Of a stretch of DNA of 64,000 nucleotides, positions 8,953 through 15,942 are shown in pieces. Numbering within the stretch: the first letter of the stretch is position 1; each line of letters opens with the position of its first letter. The stretch comes from Acidimicrobiaceae bacterium. Its GTDB lineage: Bacteria; Actinomycetota; Acidimicrobiia; Acidimicrobiales; UBA8190. The notes beneath the pieces were generated by a model, which worked only from the letters and a program-made list of their open reading frames with translations, ran no database searches and had not been told where the DNA came from. Made by a program: the position numbers and the translations under genes. The DNA is taken from assembly GCA_003151955.1 (NCBI GenBank), contig PLZB01000070.1, forward strand, positions 1 through 64,000, read 5' to 3'.

Positions 8953-9509
8953 CGACCGGGGAGTTCCTCCACCTCCGGGATCGGATCCTGCTCCTCCACC
9001 GCTCCCTCGACGCCATCGCCGTGAGACATGCCTTCGGTGGGGCCATCGCCCTCGCCTACTACGCCGAGCCGAGGGCCACCCACGACCTCGACCTGAACAT
9101 CTTCTGCGAACCTCCCGAGGCCGAGCCCGTCCTGGACGCTCTCGTCGGTCTGGGGATCTCCGTCGAAGCCAGGAGCCGGGCCCTGGCCCGACGCGACGGC
9201 CAGGTCCGCCTCCGCTGGGACACCGTCCCCGTCGACCTCTTCTTCTCGACCCTGCCCATCCACACCGCCATGCTGGAGCGGATCCGGCAGGTCCCCTTCT
9301 CCGGCGTGGAAATCCCCATCCTCGCCCCGGAGCATCTCGTGGCCTGCAAGGCCATCTTCAACCGCCCCAAGGACTGGGTCGACATCGAGGCCGTCTTCCA
9401 CCTCACCTCCGACCTCGACGAGGATGAGATCCGTCGCTGGGTGGCCGCCATCGCCGACGGCGAGGTGCTCGAGCACCTCGAGGGGCTGCTCCGGTCCCGG
9501 TCCCGTTAG
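8949..9509 (+). CDS. Nucleotidyltransferase, AbiEii/MNT-like
   Basis: A 186-residue nucleotidyltransferase-fold protein. The diagnostic segment is GGAIALAYYAEPRATHDLDL, where GG plus the Asp-x-Asp pair form the metal and NTP site, followed by LRWDTVPVDLFFS carrying the third Asp and LAPEHLVACKA, usual in AbiEii/DUF6036-type toxins. Such enzymes transfer nucleotides or NMP to tRNA or protein targets in toxin-antitoxin and phage-defence systems. It is translationally coupled to the small upstream gene and converges with the DinB gene, overlapping its stop by 4 bases. The target is unknown. Confidence 0.8.
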   Translation: MTTGEFLHLRDRILLLHRSLDAIAVRHAFGGAIALAYYAEPRATHDLDLNIFCEPPEAEPVLDALVGLGISVEARSRALARRDGQVRLRWDTVPVDLFFSTLPIHTAMLERIRQVPFSGVEIPILAPEHLVACKAIFNRPKDWVDIEAVFHLTSDLDEDEIRRWVAAIADGEVLEHLEGLLRSRSR

Positions 9510-10015
9510 GCCTGTCGCTGGATCAGCCCCCGGAGGTAGGCGGCCTGGCCGGCGTGCTGGAGCCCGTCGGTGAGGACGCTCACGAGCCGGACCCCGAGGG
9601 TGACCGGCGGATCCCATCGCTCGTCGACGACCCGGTCGAGCTCGCCGTCGCTCACCTCTCCGAGCAGCCGGACGGTCTCGGCCGCAACGGCCGCGTTGTA
9701 GCCGGCCAGGAGCTCGGCGGGGACCCGGACGGCGGCCACCTCCGCCGAGGTCTGCCCGTAGCCGTGGGCCTCGGGGGCGAAGGGGAGCCCGAACCGTTCC
9801 ATCCATCCGGCGGCCAGCCAGAGCTGCTCCTTCCCGAGGGCCCCGGCCAGATGGTCGTCCTGGACCCTGGTCAGGTGCCAGACGAGCCAGCCGATGGAGT
9901 TTGCCTCGGGGTCGGGCCGGAAGCTCAGGTCCTCGACGCCGAGCCCCTCGAGCACCTCCCTGACCACCTCCCCGGTCCGGCTGAAGCTGTCGATCAGGAG
10001 TTCCCTGGTGTCCAT
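9506..10015 (-). CDS. DinB/DUF664 family protein (mycothiol-transferase type)
   Basis: A 169-residue four-helix DinB-fold protein. The metal-binding histidines are in WHLTRVQDDH and in QHAGQAAYLRG near the C-terminus, the DUF664 pattern. In Actinobacteria this family contains mycothiol-dependent S-transferases that detoxify electrophiles. Substrate cannot be inferred. It lies just downstream of the MmpL exporter on the same strand (10-base gap), so the two may be co-transcribed, which would fit a detoxification/export role. Confidence 0.8.
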   Translation of the reverse strand: MDTRELLIDSFSRTGEVVREVLEGLGVEDLSFRPDPEANSIGWLVWHLTRVQDDHLAGALGKEQLWLAAGWMERFGLPFAPEAHGYGQTSAEVAAVRVPAELLAGYNAAVAAETVRLLGEVSDGELDRVVDERWDPPVTLGVRLVSVLTDGLQHAGQAAYLRGLIQRQA

Positions 10016-10025
10016 CTGTCCAGGT

Positions 10026-12236
10026 CTACACCGGGACGAGGTCGTGGGGCTGCTCGGGGAGCGTCTCGCCCGGGTCCGCCTCGTCGACCGACAGCCGGGG
10101 AAGGACCCGGTCGAGCCTCTTCGGGAACCACCAGTTCGACTTCCCCAGGAGCTGCATCACGGCGGGGACGATGGCGCTCCGGATGATCACGGCGTCCATG
10201 AAGATCCCCCCGGCCAGGCCCAGCCCGAACTCCTTGATGACCCGCTGGCCCCCCAGGATGAACGAGGCGAAGACCAGGATCATGATGAGGGCGGCCGCCG
10301 AGATGGTCTTCCCCGTCGAGGCCAGACCGTTGCGGACGGCCAGCCGGCTGTCCCCCGTCTTCTTCCACTCCTCGTGCATCCGGCTGATGAGGAAGACCTC
10401 GTAATCCATCGACAGCCCGAAGAGGATGGCGAAGAGCATGGAGGGGAGAAACGCCTCCACCGGACCCGGTCTGTTGATCCCGATCACGCCCCCGAGCCAG
10501 CCCCACTGGAACACCGCCACCAACACCCCGAAGGCGCCCCCGATGGACAGGAGGTTCATGATGGCGGCCGTCACCGGGATGACGAGACTCCGGAAGACGA
10601 CGGCCAGGAGAAGGAACGAGAAAAGGACGACGATCCCGACGAAGAGGGGGAGCTTCGAGGTGAGGACCCCGGCGAAGTCGGCGAAGATGGCCGTCGTCCC
10701 CCCCACGTAGACCTGGAGTCCCGACCCGGCCACCGCAGATGGGATGGTCCCCGACCGGAGGTGGTGGATCAGGTCGGTGGTGGCCCTGGCCTGGGGGGAG
10801 GTCGTCGGGTAGGCGACGAGGAGCCCGACCTGGCTCCCGTCCTTGGACGGGATCTCGATGGCCGGGGCGACCCGGTCGACGCCGGGCTCCGCCGTCACCG
10901 CCTTGGCCAGTTTGCCGAAGGCAGCCTGCTCAGCCGGGGTGTGGACCACGGTGACGATCTGAAGGGGACCGTTGAACCCGGGCCCGAACCCCCGGGCCAG
11001 GAGGTCGTAGGCGGTCCGGGTCGTCGTCCCCACCGGGTCGTTCCCCTGGTCGGCCGAGCCGAGCTGGAGCGAGAAGAAGGGCACGGCCACCACCACGATG
11101 AGGCCCAGGGCGACCAGGGCCGGGATGGTGGGCCGGGCCTGGAGGAAGCTGGCCCACCGGGCCCAGAACCCCGTCCCCCCCACGACCCGGGGCCCGTTCT
11201 CGGCCAGATTCCGCTTCTGCTTCCGGGACAGCACCTTGGGCCCGATGAAGCCCAGGAGGGCCGGGATCAGTGTGAGGGAGGCGATCATGGTGAAGAGGAC
11301 CCCGATGGCGGCCGACACGGCCAACCCGAAGAGGAAGCTCACCCCGAGGGCGAACATCCCGAGGAGGGCGACGCAGACGATGAGCCCGGCGAACAGGACG
11401 GCCCGGCCCGAGGTGTTCACGGCGTTGACGATCGAGTCCTCGACCTCCATCCCGGCGATCAGCCCCTGCCGGTGCCGGGTGACGATGAACAGGGCGTAGT
11501 CGACGCCGACCCCGAGGCCGATGAGGAACACGAGCTGGATCGAGAAGACGGGCATCTTGAGGACGTTCGACAGGAGCCCGATGACCCCGACGGCAGTGCC
11601 CAATGCGGCCAGGGCCGAGGCCAGGGGAAGGGCCATGGCGAAGATGGACCCGAAGATAAGGAGGAGGACGACACCCGCCAGCGCCACCCCCGGCCAGACA
11701 CCCCCCAGCGAACGTGGCAGGGAGTCCTCGCCCAGCTGCCCGGCCACCCCGACCTGGAGCCCAGGTCCCTGGGCGCTCTCCGCCGCCTTCACGAAGGTCT
11801 GCGCCTCCGGGATGGTGAGGTCCTGGAGCTGCTGGTCGAGGGTGATCGAGGCGAAGCCGACCGTCCCCGTCCTGTCGATCTGGCTCGGCGCACCGGGGCT
11901 CGGGCCTGACGGATAGGGGGAGGCAACCGTTGTCACGTGGGGGAGGGCCTGGAGCTTGGCCAGCATGGCCTCGACCCGGGCCTCCACGGCCGGGTCCGTC
12001 ACCTTGGCCCCCCCGGAGGTGGCGAAGACGACCTGCTCGGTGTCCCCGGCGATCTTGGGGGAGGCGGCCTGGAGGAGGGCGATGGCCTGGGTGGAGTCTG
12101 TGTGGGGGAGGTTGAAGCTGTTCGAGTAGGCCGTCCCGACCGCCCCGGAGATCCCCGACATCACGACCACGGCACCCAGCCAGATCCCGACCACCCACCA
12201 CCGGTGACGGACACACCATCCCGCGATTGCACGCAT
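10026..12236 (-). CDS. MMPL/RND family transporter
   Basis: A 736-residue RND-type exporter with about 12 transmembrane helices in two halves, each preceded by a large extracytoplasmic domain. Proton-relay-type motifs are visible in helix 4, GLGVGVDYALF, and in the repeat half, GLSMDYEVFLISRMHEEW. The C-terminus is short and cytoplasmic. Members export lipids, siderophores or drugs. The ATG at 12236 is preceded by GAGG. A TetR gene is divergent, and a strong inverted repeat lies between the two, so expression is probably repressed until a ligand binds the TetR. Confidence 0.92.
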   Translation of the reverse strand: MRAIAGWCVRHRWWVVGIWLGAVVVMSGISGAVGTAYSNSFNLPHTDSTQAIALLQAASPKIAGDTEQVVFATSGGAKVTDPAVEARVEAMLAKLQALPHVTTVASPYPSGPSPGAPSQIDRTGTVGFASITLDQQLQDLTIPEAQTFVKAAESAQGPGLQVGVAGQLGEDSLPRSLGGVWPGVALAGVVLLLIFGSIFAMALPLASALAALGTAVGVIGLLSNVLKMPVFSIQLVFLIGLGVGVDYALFIVTRHRQGLIAGMEVEDSIVNAVNTSGRAVLFAGLIVCVALLGMFALGVSFLFGLAVSAAIGVLFTMIASLTLIPALLGFIGPKVLSRKQKRNLAENGPRVVGGTGFWARWASFLQARPTIPALVALGLIVVVAVPFFSLQLGSADQGNDPVGTTTRTAYDLLARGFGPGFNGPLQIVTVVHTPAEQAAFGKLAKAVTAEPGVDRVAPAIEIPSKDGSQVGLLVAYPTTSPQARATTDLIHHLRSGTIPSAVAGSGLQVYVGGTTAIFADFAGVLTSKLPLFVGIVVLFSFLLLAVVFRSLVIPVTAAIMNLLSIGGAFGVLVAVFQWGWLGGVIGINRPGPVEAFLPSMLFAILFGLSMDYEVFLISRMHEEWKKTGDSRLAVRNGLASTGKTISAAALIMILVFASFILGGQRVIKEFGLGLAGGIFMDAVIIRSAIVPAVMQLLGKSNWWFPKRLDRVLPRLSVDEADPGETLPEQPHDLVPV

Positions 12237-12280
12237 ACGACCGACCTCAATTCTTCGTGAGACACGAGAATCTCAGCATA

Positions 12281-12315
12281 GAACATTTCTGTCAACATGA
12301 GCGACAGGAATGTCC
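12281..12315. promoter_or_regulatory. Inverted repeat, candidate TetR operator
   Basis: The 13-base arms GAACATTTCTGTC (12281-12293) and GACAGGAATGTCC (12303-12315) are inverted copies with 11 of 13 positions matching, around a 9-base spacer. The right arm touches the -10 box of the TetR gene, and the whole element sits 45-80 bases before the MmpL start. Binding would silence both divergent genes. The size and location are typical of TetR operators. Confidence 0.7.
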
Positions 12316-12321
12316 TAGGAT
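12316..12321 (+). promoter_or_regulatory. -10 box of a leaderless promoter
   Basis: TAGGAT ends exactly 6 nt before the GTG of the TetR gene and abuts the inverted repeat at 12281-12315, so repressor bound there would block its own transcription. Confidence 0.55.
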
Positions 12322-12327
12322 GGTGGG

Positions 12328-12885
12328 GTGCGAAGCCCCGCCCTCCGAGACCGGATCGCCACCCTCATCCTCGACGCCGCCGCCGGGGCCTTCTCCGAGG
12401 GGGGGACCTCGACGAGCATGCTCGACGTGGCCCGCGCCGCCGGGGTCAGCCGGGCCACCCTCTACCGCTACTTCCCCAACCGGGAGGAGCTGGTCCGGGC
12501 CCTGGCCGAGACGGCCGTCGGGGCGGCCCACGACCGGCTCATCGAGGCCGACCTCGACTCCGTCCCCGTCCCCGAGGCCCTGGCCCGCCTGACCCGGGCC
12601 CTCGTCACCACCGGGGCCAACTACGCCATCGTCCTCCAGGAGCAGGCGGCCAAGGACCACGAGGAGATCGACCGGCTCCTCGGCGATCCCATCCGGGCCG
12701 TCTTCTCCAGGGGGGTCGCCGAGGGTGTCCTCCGGGCCGACATCCCCCCCAACCGGCTGGCCCGCTTCTTCGGGGGTCTCCTCGGAGCCGCCGTCCACCT
12801 CACCGCCGAGGACGACCTCGGGGTCGAGGACGCCTGCGCCACCATCGTCACCCTCTTCCTCGAGGGAGGCCGGGCCCGGTCCTGA
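12328..12885 (+). CDS. TetR family transcriptional regulator
   Basis: A 185-residue regulator. The N-terminal helix-turn-helix (about residues 8-55) is canonical: ILDAAAGAFSEGG, MLDVARAAGVSRATLYRYFPNREELV. The remaining helical part is the ligand/dimer domain. The GTG start has no Shine-Dalgarno but does have a leaderless promoter. It is divergent from the MmpL exporter across an operator-like inverted repeat, so the likely job is repression of that exporter and of itself. The inducer is unknown. Confidence 0.92.
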   Translation: MRSPALRDRIATLILDAAAGAFSEGGTSTSMLDVARAAGVSRATLYRYFPNREELVRALAETAVGAAHDRLIEADLDSVPVPEALARLTRALVTTGANYAIVLQEQAAKDHEEIDRLLGDPIRAVFSRGVAEGVLRADIPPNRLARFFGGLLGAAVHLTAEDDLGVEDACATIVTLFLEGGRARS

Positions 12886-12979
12886 CCCGGCCCCGGGAAC
12901 AGGGGACCGGACCGGGACGTTCAACCCTCCTGACGACCGCCTGGCAGGATGGGCCGGTCCCGAGCACGCGGAGGTTCCC

Positions 12980-13414
12980 ATGGCACCCGAGATCGACAAG
13001 ACCGTCGAGGAGTGGCGGGCCCAGCTCCAACCCGACCAGTTCAACGTCCTCCGGGAGAAGGGGACCGAGGCCCCCTGGACCGGGACCCTCCTCGACGTCC
13101 ACGACCCCGGCCTCTTCCGCTGCGCCGGCTGCGGGGCCGAGCTCTTCCGCTCCGACGACAAGTTCGACTCCGGCTCGGGCTGGCCCAGCTTCACCCGGGC
13201 CCTGACCGAGGGGGTCGTCGAGGAGCACGAGGACCGCTCCCTCTTCAGCCGCCGGACCGAGGTCGTCTGCGCCCGCTGCGGGGGCCATCTCGGCCATGTC
13301 TTCCCCGACGGCCCCCGCCCCACCGGGATGCGCTACTGCATCAACTCCCTCGCCCTCGACTTCGAGGCCCAACCAGGGGCCGCCACGGCCGACCCCGACG
13401 ACACCGGGGCCTGA
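12980..13414 (+). CDS. msrB: Peptide-methionine (R)-S-oxide reductase
   Basis: A 144-residue MsrB that reduces methionine-R-sulfoxide in proteins. The zinc site is made of two CxxC pairs (CAGC and CARC), the substrate block is GSGWPSF, and the catalytic cysteine is in RYCINS. The length equals the usual single-domain enzyme, with a short acidic tail added. The ATG is at 12980 with GGAGG at 12970. It is a single gene in the same direction as the TetR gene, 95 bases downstream. It acts in the cytosol in oxidative-damage repair. Confidence 0.95.
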   Translation: MAPEIDKTVEEWRAQLQPDQFNVLREKGTEAPWTGTLLDVHDPGLFRCAGCGAELFRSDDKFDSGSGWPSFTRALTEGVVEEHEDRSLFSRRTEVVCARCGGHLGHVFPDGPRPTGMRYCINSLALDFEAQPGAATADPDDTGA

Positions 13415-13527
13415 TTCCTCCCCGGGCTGTCGATTCCGGGCCGCCGGCACCGTCAATTGGGTGGGACGGAGCACTCCACCGGGTTGTAACGTCCCCGTCG
13501 ACGGCCACCACGGAAAGAGGATCAGCC

Positions 13528-14154
13528 ATGAAGTCCGAGGAGACCTGGAAGTTCGTCCACGCCGAGCGGGTCCAGATGGCCGAGACCTTCAAGGGGCTCA
13601 CCCCCGACCAGTGGGCCACCCCCTCCTGGTGCGAGGGCTGGAACGTCCAGCAGGCCGCCGGCCACGTCCTGGCCGCCGCCGAGCAGACCCCGATGAACTT
13701 CTACAAGGAGCTCGTCGGAGCCGGATTCAAGTTCGACGTCTTCACCGACAGGGCGGCCAAGCGCCTCGGGGCCCTCGACCCCGACGAGATCGTCCGCCGC
13801 CTCGAGGCCCGGACCACCACCACCAACCACCCCCCCGCCCCTGTCATGGCCATGCTCGGGGAGATCGTCGTCCACGGCGAGGACATCCGCCGGCCCCTCG
13901 GCATCGACTACCGGGCCGCCGAGGGGGCCCTCCTGGCCGTGGCCGACTCCTACAAGAACTCCAACCTCCTCATCGGGGCCAAGCGCCGGATCGCCGGCCT
14001 CACCCTCCGGGCCACCGACTCCGACTGGTCCCACGGCGACGGCCCCGAGGTCTCCGGCCCCCTGGCCTCCCTCGTCCTGGCCATGACCGGCCGGAAGCAG
14101 TCCCACGGGGACCTCACCGGCGAGGGCCTCGCCACCCTGGTCGGCCGGGACTGA
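13528..14154 (+). CDS. Maleylpyruvate isomerase-type, mycothiol-dependent DinB-fold enzyme
   Basis: A 208-residue protein of the TIGR03083 group (mycothiol-dependent maleylpyruvate isomerase-like). The opening WCEGWNVQQAAGHVLAA carries the first metal-binding His of the fold, and GEIVVHGEDIRRPLG carries the second cluster. No aromatic degradation genes flank it, so the true substrate is probably another electrophile, with mycothiol as thiol donor (family knowledge). The ATG at 13528 follows GAAAGAGG. The next gene is convergent. Confidence 0.85.
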   Translation: MKSEETWKFVHAERVQMAETFKGLTPDQWATPSWCEGWNVQQAAGHVLAAAEQTPMNFYKELVGAGFKFDVFTDRAAKRLGALDPDEIVRRLEARTTTTNHPPAPVMAMLGEIVVHGEDIRRPLGIDYRAAEGALLAVADSYKNSNLLIGAKRRIAGLTLRATDSDWSHGDGPEVSGPLASLVLAMTGRKQSHGDLTGEGLATLVGRD

Positions 14155-14159
14155 CCGGC

Positions 14160-14894
14160 CTACGCGATGGTGGCTCCGAGATGACCGGCGATCTGGTCGA
14201 GAAGCGCCCGGACACCGGCGGCGGCGAGATCGCCGTGCCGCTCCGACGGGTCGTAGTCGCCCGTTTCGGTTGAGATTCGATCTCCGAACAACACGAACAC
14301 CTCGCTGTTGGGCCCCGGGAGAAGATCGCCGAGGAGTGGGGAGTCGGCCTGGGAGAGCTCGGCGATCCTGGAGTTCCAAATTGCTCCGGCGAGCACGGAC
14401 CTCCCGATGCGTCCTCGGGCATGGAGGACCTGGGCCCATTCCCTCGTACAGCGGTAGTGAACGGGGAGACAGGACACCAGTTGACTCCGGTGCAACCCCA
14501 GGCGCACCAGCTCGCCGTCGCGGAGATCGATCAAGGCGGTCCGGGTCGGGAGGTGGAGCTGAACGAGCCCCCTCGGTCGGAGGTCCACCTTCTCGGAGAT
14601 CACCCGGGCCCCAATGGAATTGACCTCGTGAAGGGCGGTTTCGAGGAGGGCGACCGTACGGGTACTGGCACCGTACAGCGTCGGCACGACGACCCCGGTC
14701 TGGTCGGTGAGAGGGGAGAAGCGGGCATCGGAAGTCGGTGACGGGTTGAAGATGTCCGGCCACGTGGTCGATCGAAAGGCAGTGAAGAAGCGGTGATGCG
14801 CCTCCAGCACGTGCACCCGCAACAACCGCATGTCCAGGGAGCCGACATCCGGCACGGGACATCCGCCTGGATCGGGACAGTCAGGCGCCGTCAT
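14160..14894 (-). CDS. RES domain toxin (NAD+-consuming)
   Basis: A 244-residue RES-family protein. Known RES toxins deplete NAD+ and arrest growth. The RES core includes RFSPL, then PTLYGASTRTVALLETALHE, in which the Arg, Tyr and Glu positions are typical of the active site. The N-terminus has an additional cysteine-containing leader, CPDPGGCPVPD. The ATG overlaps the stop of the upstream antitoxin gene in ATGA, so it is made only with its antitoxin. Confidence 0.85.
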   Translation of the reverse strand: MTAPDCPDPGGCPVPDVGSLDMRLLRVHVLEAHHRFFTAFRSTTWPDIFNPSPTSDARFSPLTDQTGVVVPTLYGASTRTVALLETALHEVNSIGARVISEKVDLRPRGLVQLHLPTRTALIDLRDGELVRLGLHRSQLVSCLPVHYRCTREWAQVLHARGRIGRSVLAGAIWNSRIAELSQADSPLLGDLLPGPNSEVFVLFGDRISTETGDYDPSERHGDLAAAGVRALLDQIAGHLGATIA

Positions 14895-15541
14895 GCAGCA
14901 TTGGATGCCCGCCGGATTGCGGCCTCGACCACAAGGGCTGGGGCCTCATCGAGAACCTCGGCGGGCCGCCTTCCACCGAGCCAGCCGCTCGGCGTGACGA
15001 ACCAGGCCCAGAGCGCCCATCCGTCCTCACCGACATTCCGCAATGGAGCGATGGCCTGAACCACAGCCGGCTTGGTGGCCAGATGCTCGTCGAGAAGGAA
15101 CGCGGGAACCAAGGTCTCGTTGTCGTGCGAGACCGTGAAGAGCTCGTTCCTGTCCCGAGCACGACGGACGAACTGACGGATGGCGGGAAGCGCCGCTCCC
15201 CGACCTTCGGCCAGGGCCCCGTAGGTGAAGGCCCCGGACACAAGAAGATCAGTTCTGAGCGCCGCCAGGCGCCTGGCCTGCTCAACCGCGGCACGGGGCA
15301 CTGGATCGAGCTGAGCGAGAGAAGGTGTCAGGCGGTCGGCGAGCTCCCCCTGTATCTCGACAGCCCGCCGCCGTTCCGCCAACGCTCCACTGACGACAAG
15401 GTGCAACACGTCAAGGGTGTCCGAAGCCTCCATCCCTGTCTCCGCGGCCAGTCGGTCGACACATCCAGCCACCACGGCCAGCGTCGATCCCCCCTCGGAC
15501 CAGCGAGACGACGAGTACCTGTCACGTTCGTCAGCTGCCAC
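14891..15541 (-). CDS. Xre/MbcA/ParS-type antitoxin for RES toxin
   Basis: A 216-residue antitoxin. The C-terminal toxin-binding region has the MbcA/ParS form: ALWAWFVTPSGWLGGRRPAEVLDEAP. The middle, ALPAIRQFVRRARDRNELFTVSHD...LVPAFLLDE, matches the 'read-through to a Gln/Leu-Asp' segment of actinobacterial RES antitoxins, and a DNA-binding part lies before it. The start is GTG with GAGGAGG 6 nt upstream. An inverted repeat at 15551-15566 beside its -10 box is the likely autoregulatory site. Confidence 0.8.
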   Translation of the reverse strand: MAADERDRYSSSRWSEGGSTLAVVAGCVDRLAAETGMEASDTLDVLHLVVSGALAERRRAVEIQGELADRLTPSLAQLDPVPRAAVEQARRLAALRTDLLVSGAFTYGALAEGRGAALPAIRQFVRRARDRNELFTVSHDNETLVPAFLLDEHLATKPAVVQAIAPLRNVGEDGWALWAWFVTPSGWLGGRRPAEVLDEAPALVVEAAIRRASNAA

Positions 15542-15550
15542 CGGCGCCTC

Positions 15551-15570
15551 CTCGTTCTGTTACGAGTGTA
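15551..15570 (-). promoter_or_regulatory. Promoter and inverted repeat of the RES toxin-antitoxin operon
   Basis: On the minus strand TACACT (15570-15565) is a -10 candidate. The perfect 5-base inverted repeat CTCGT-6-ACGAG (15551-15566) overlaps it and precedes the GAGGAGG ribosome binding site. This is where the antitoxin would repress its own operon. Confidence 0.5.
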
Positions 15571-15624
15571 GCCCACGTGCCTGGTGCGCGACTCGCGTGA
15601 CAGCAGGCGGCCCTGAGCTTCGGC

Positions 15625-15942
15625 TCAGTCCTCGGCCGGGACCTCCAGGATCCCGGCGGCCGCCCCCAGGGCTGTGGCCAGGGCCGAGGCCCGCTCGACC
15701 ACGGCGGCGAAGTACTGCCCGGCGGCGGCCTGGGTCGGGATCGGCGGCGTTCCCAGCGACCGGAGAAGGGCGGTCGGCTCGGCCGCGGCGCCGACGGAGC
15801 CAGCCAGGTCGGGCTCGGGGGTGTCCCGCCAGAAGTCCGCCGGCCGCTTCTGCTGGACCTGACCCTGCTGGTTCCCCCCCTGGCCGCCCTGGCCCTGGCC
15901 CTGGCCCGGGCGACGCCGCTGGGGTCGCCGGCCCTGGCTCAT
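15625..15942 (-). CDS. Small protein resembling the C-terminus of SWIM zinc-finger proteins
   Basis: A 105-residue protein. The first 30 residues are Arg/Gln/Gly-rich. Then comes PADFWRDTPEPDL...LLRSLGTPPIP...YFAAVVERASALA, which resembles the tail of SWIM zinc-finger proteins usually encoded beside actinobacterial SNF2 helicases. The SWIM motif (CxC...CxH) is absent: there are no cysteines. The start overlaps the helicase stop by 4 bases, so it is co-translated with it. Either a remnant or a minimal partner; the homology is my reading and not verified. Confidence 0.65.
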   Translation of the reverse strand: MSQGRRPQRRRPGQGQGQGGQGGNQQGQVQQKRPADFWRDTPEPDLAGSVGAAAEPTALLRSLGTPPIPTQAAAGQYFAAVVERASALATALGAAAGILEVPAED

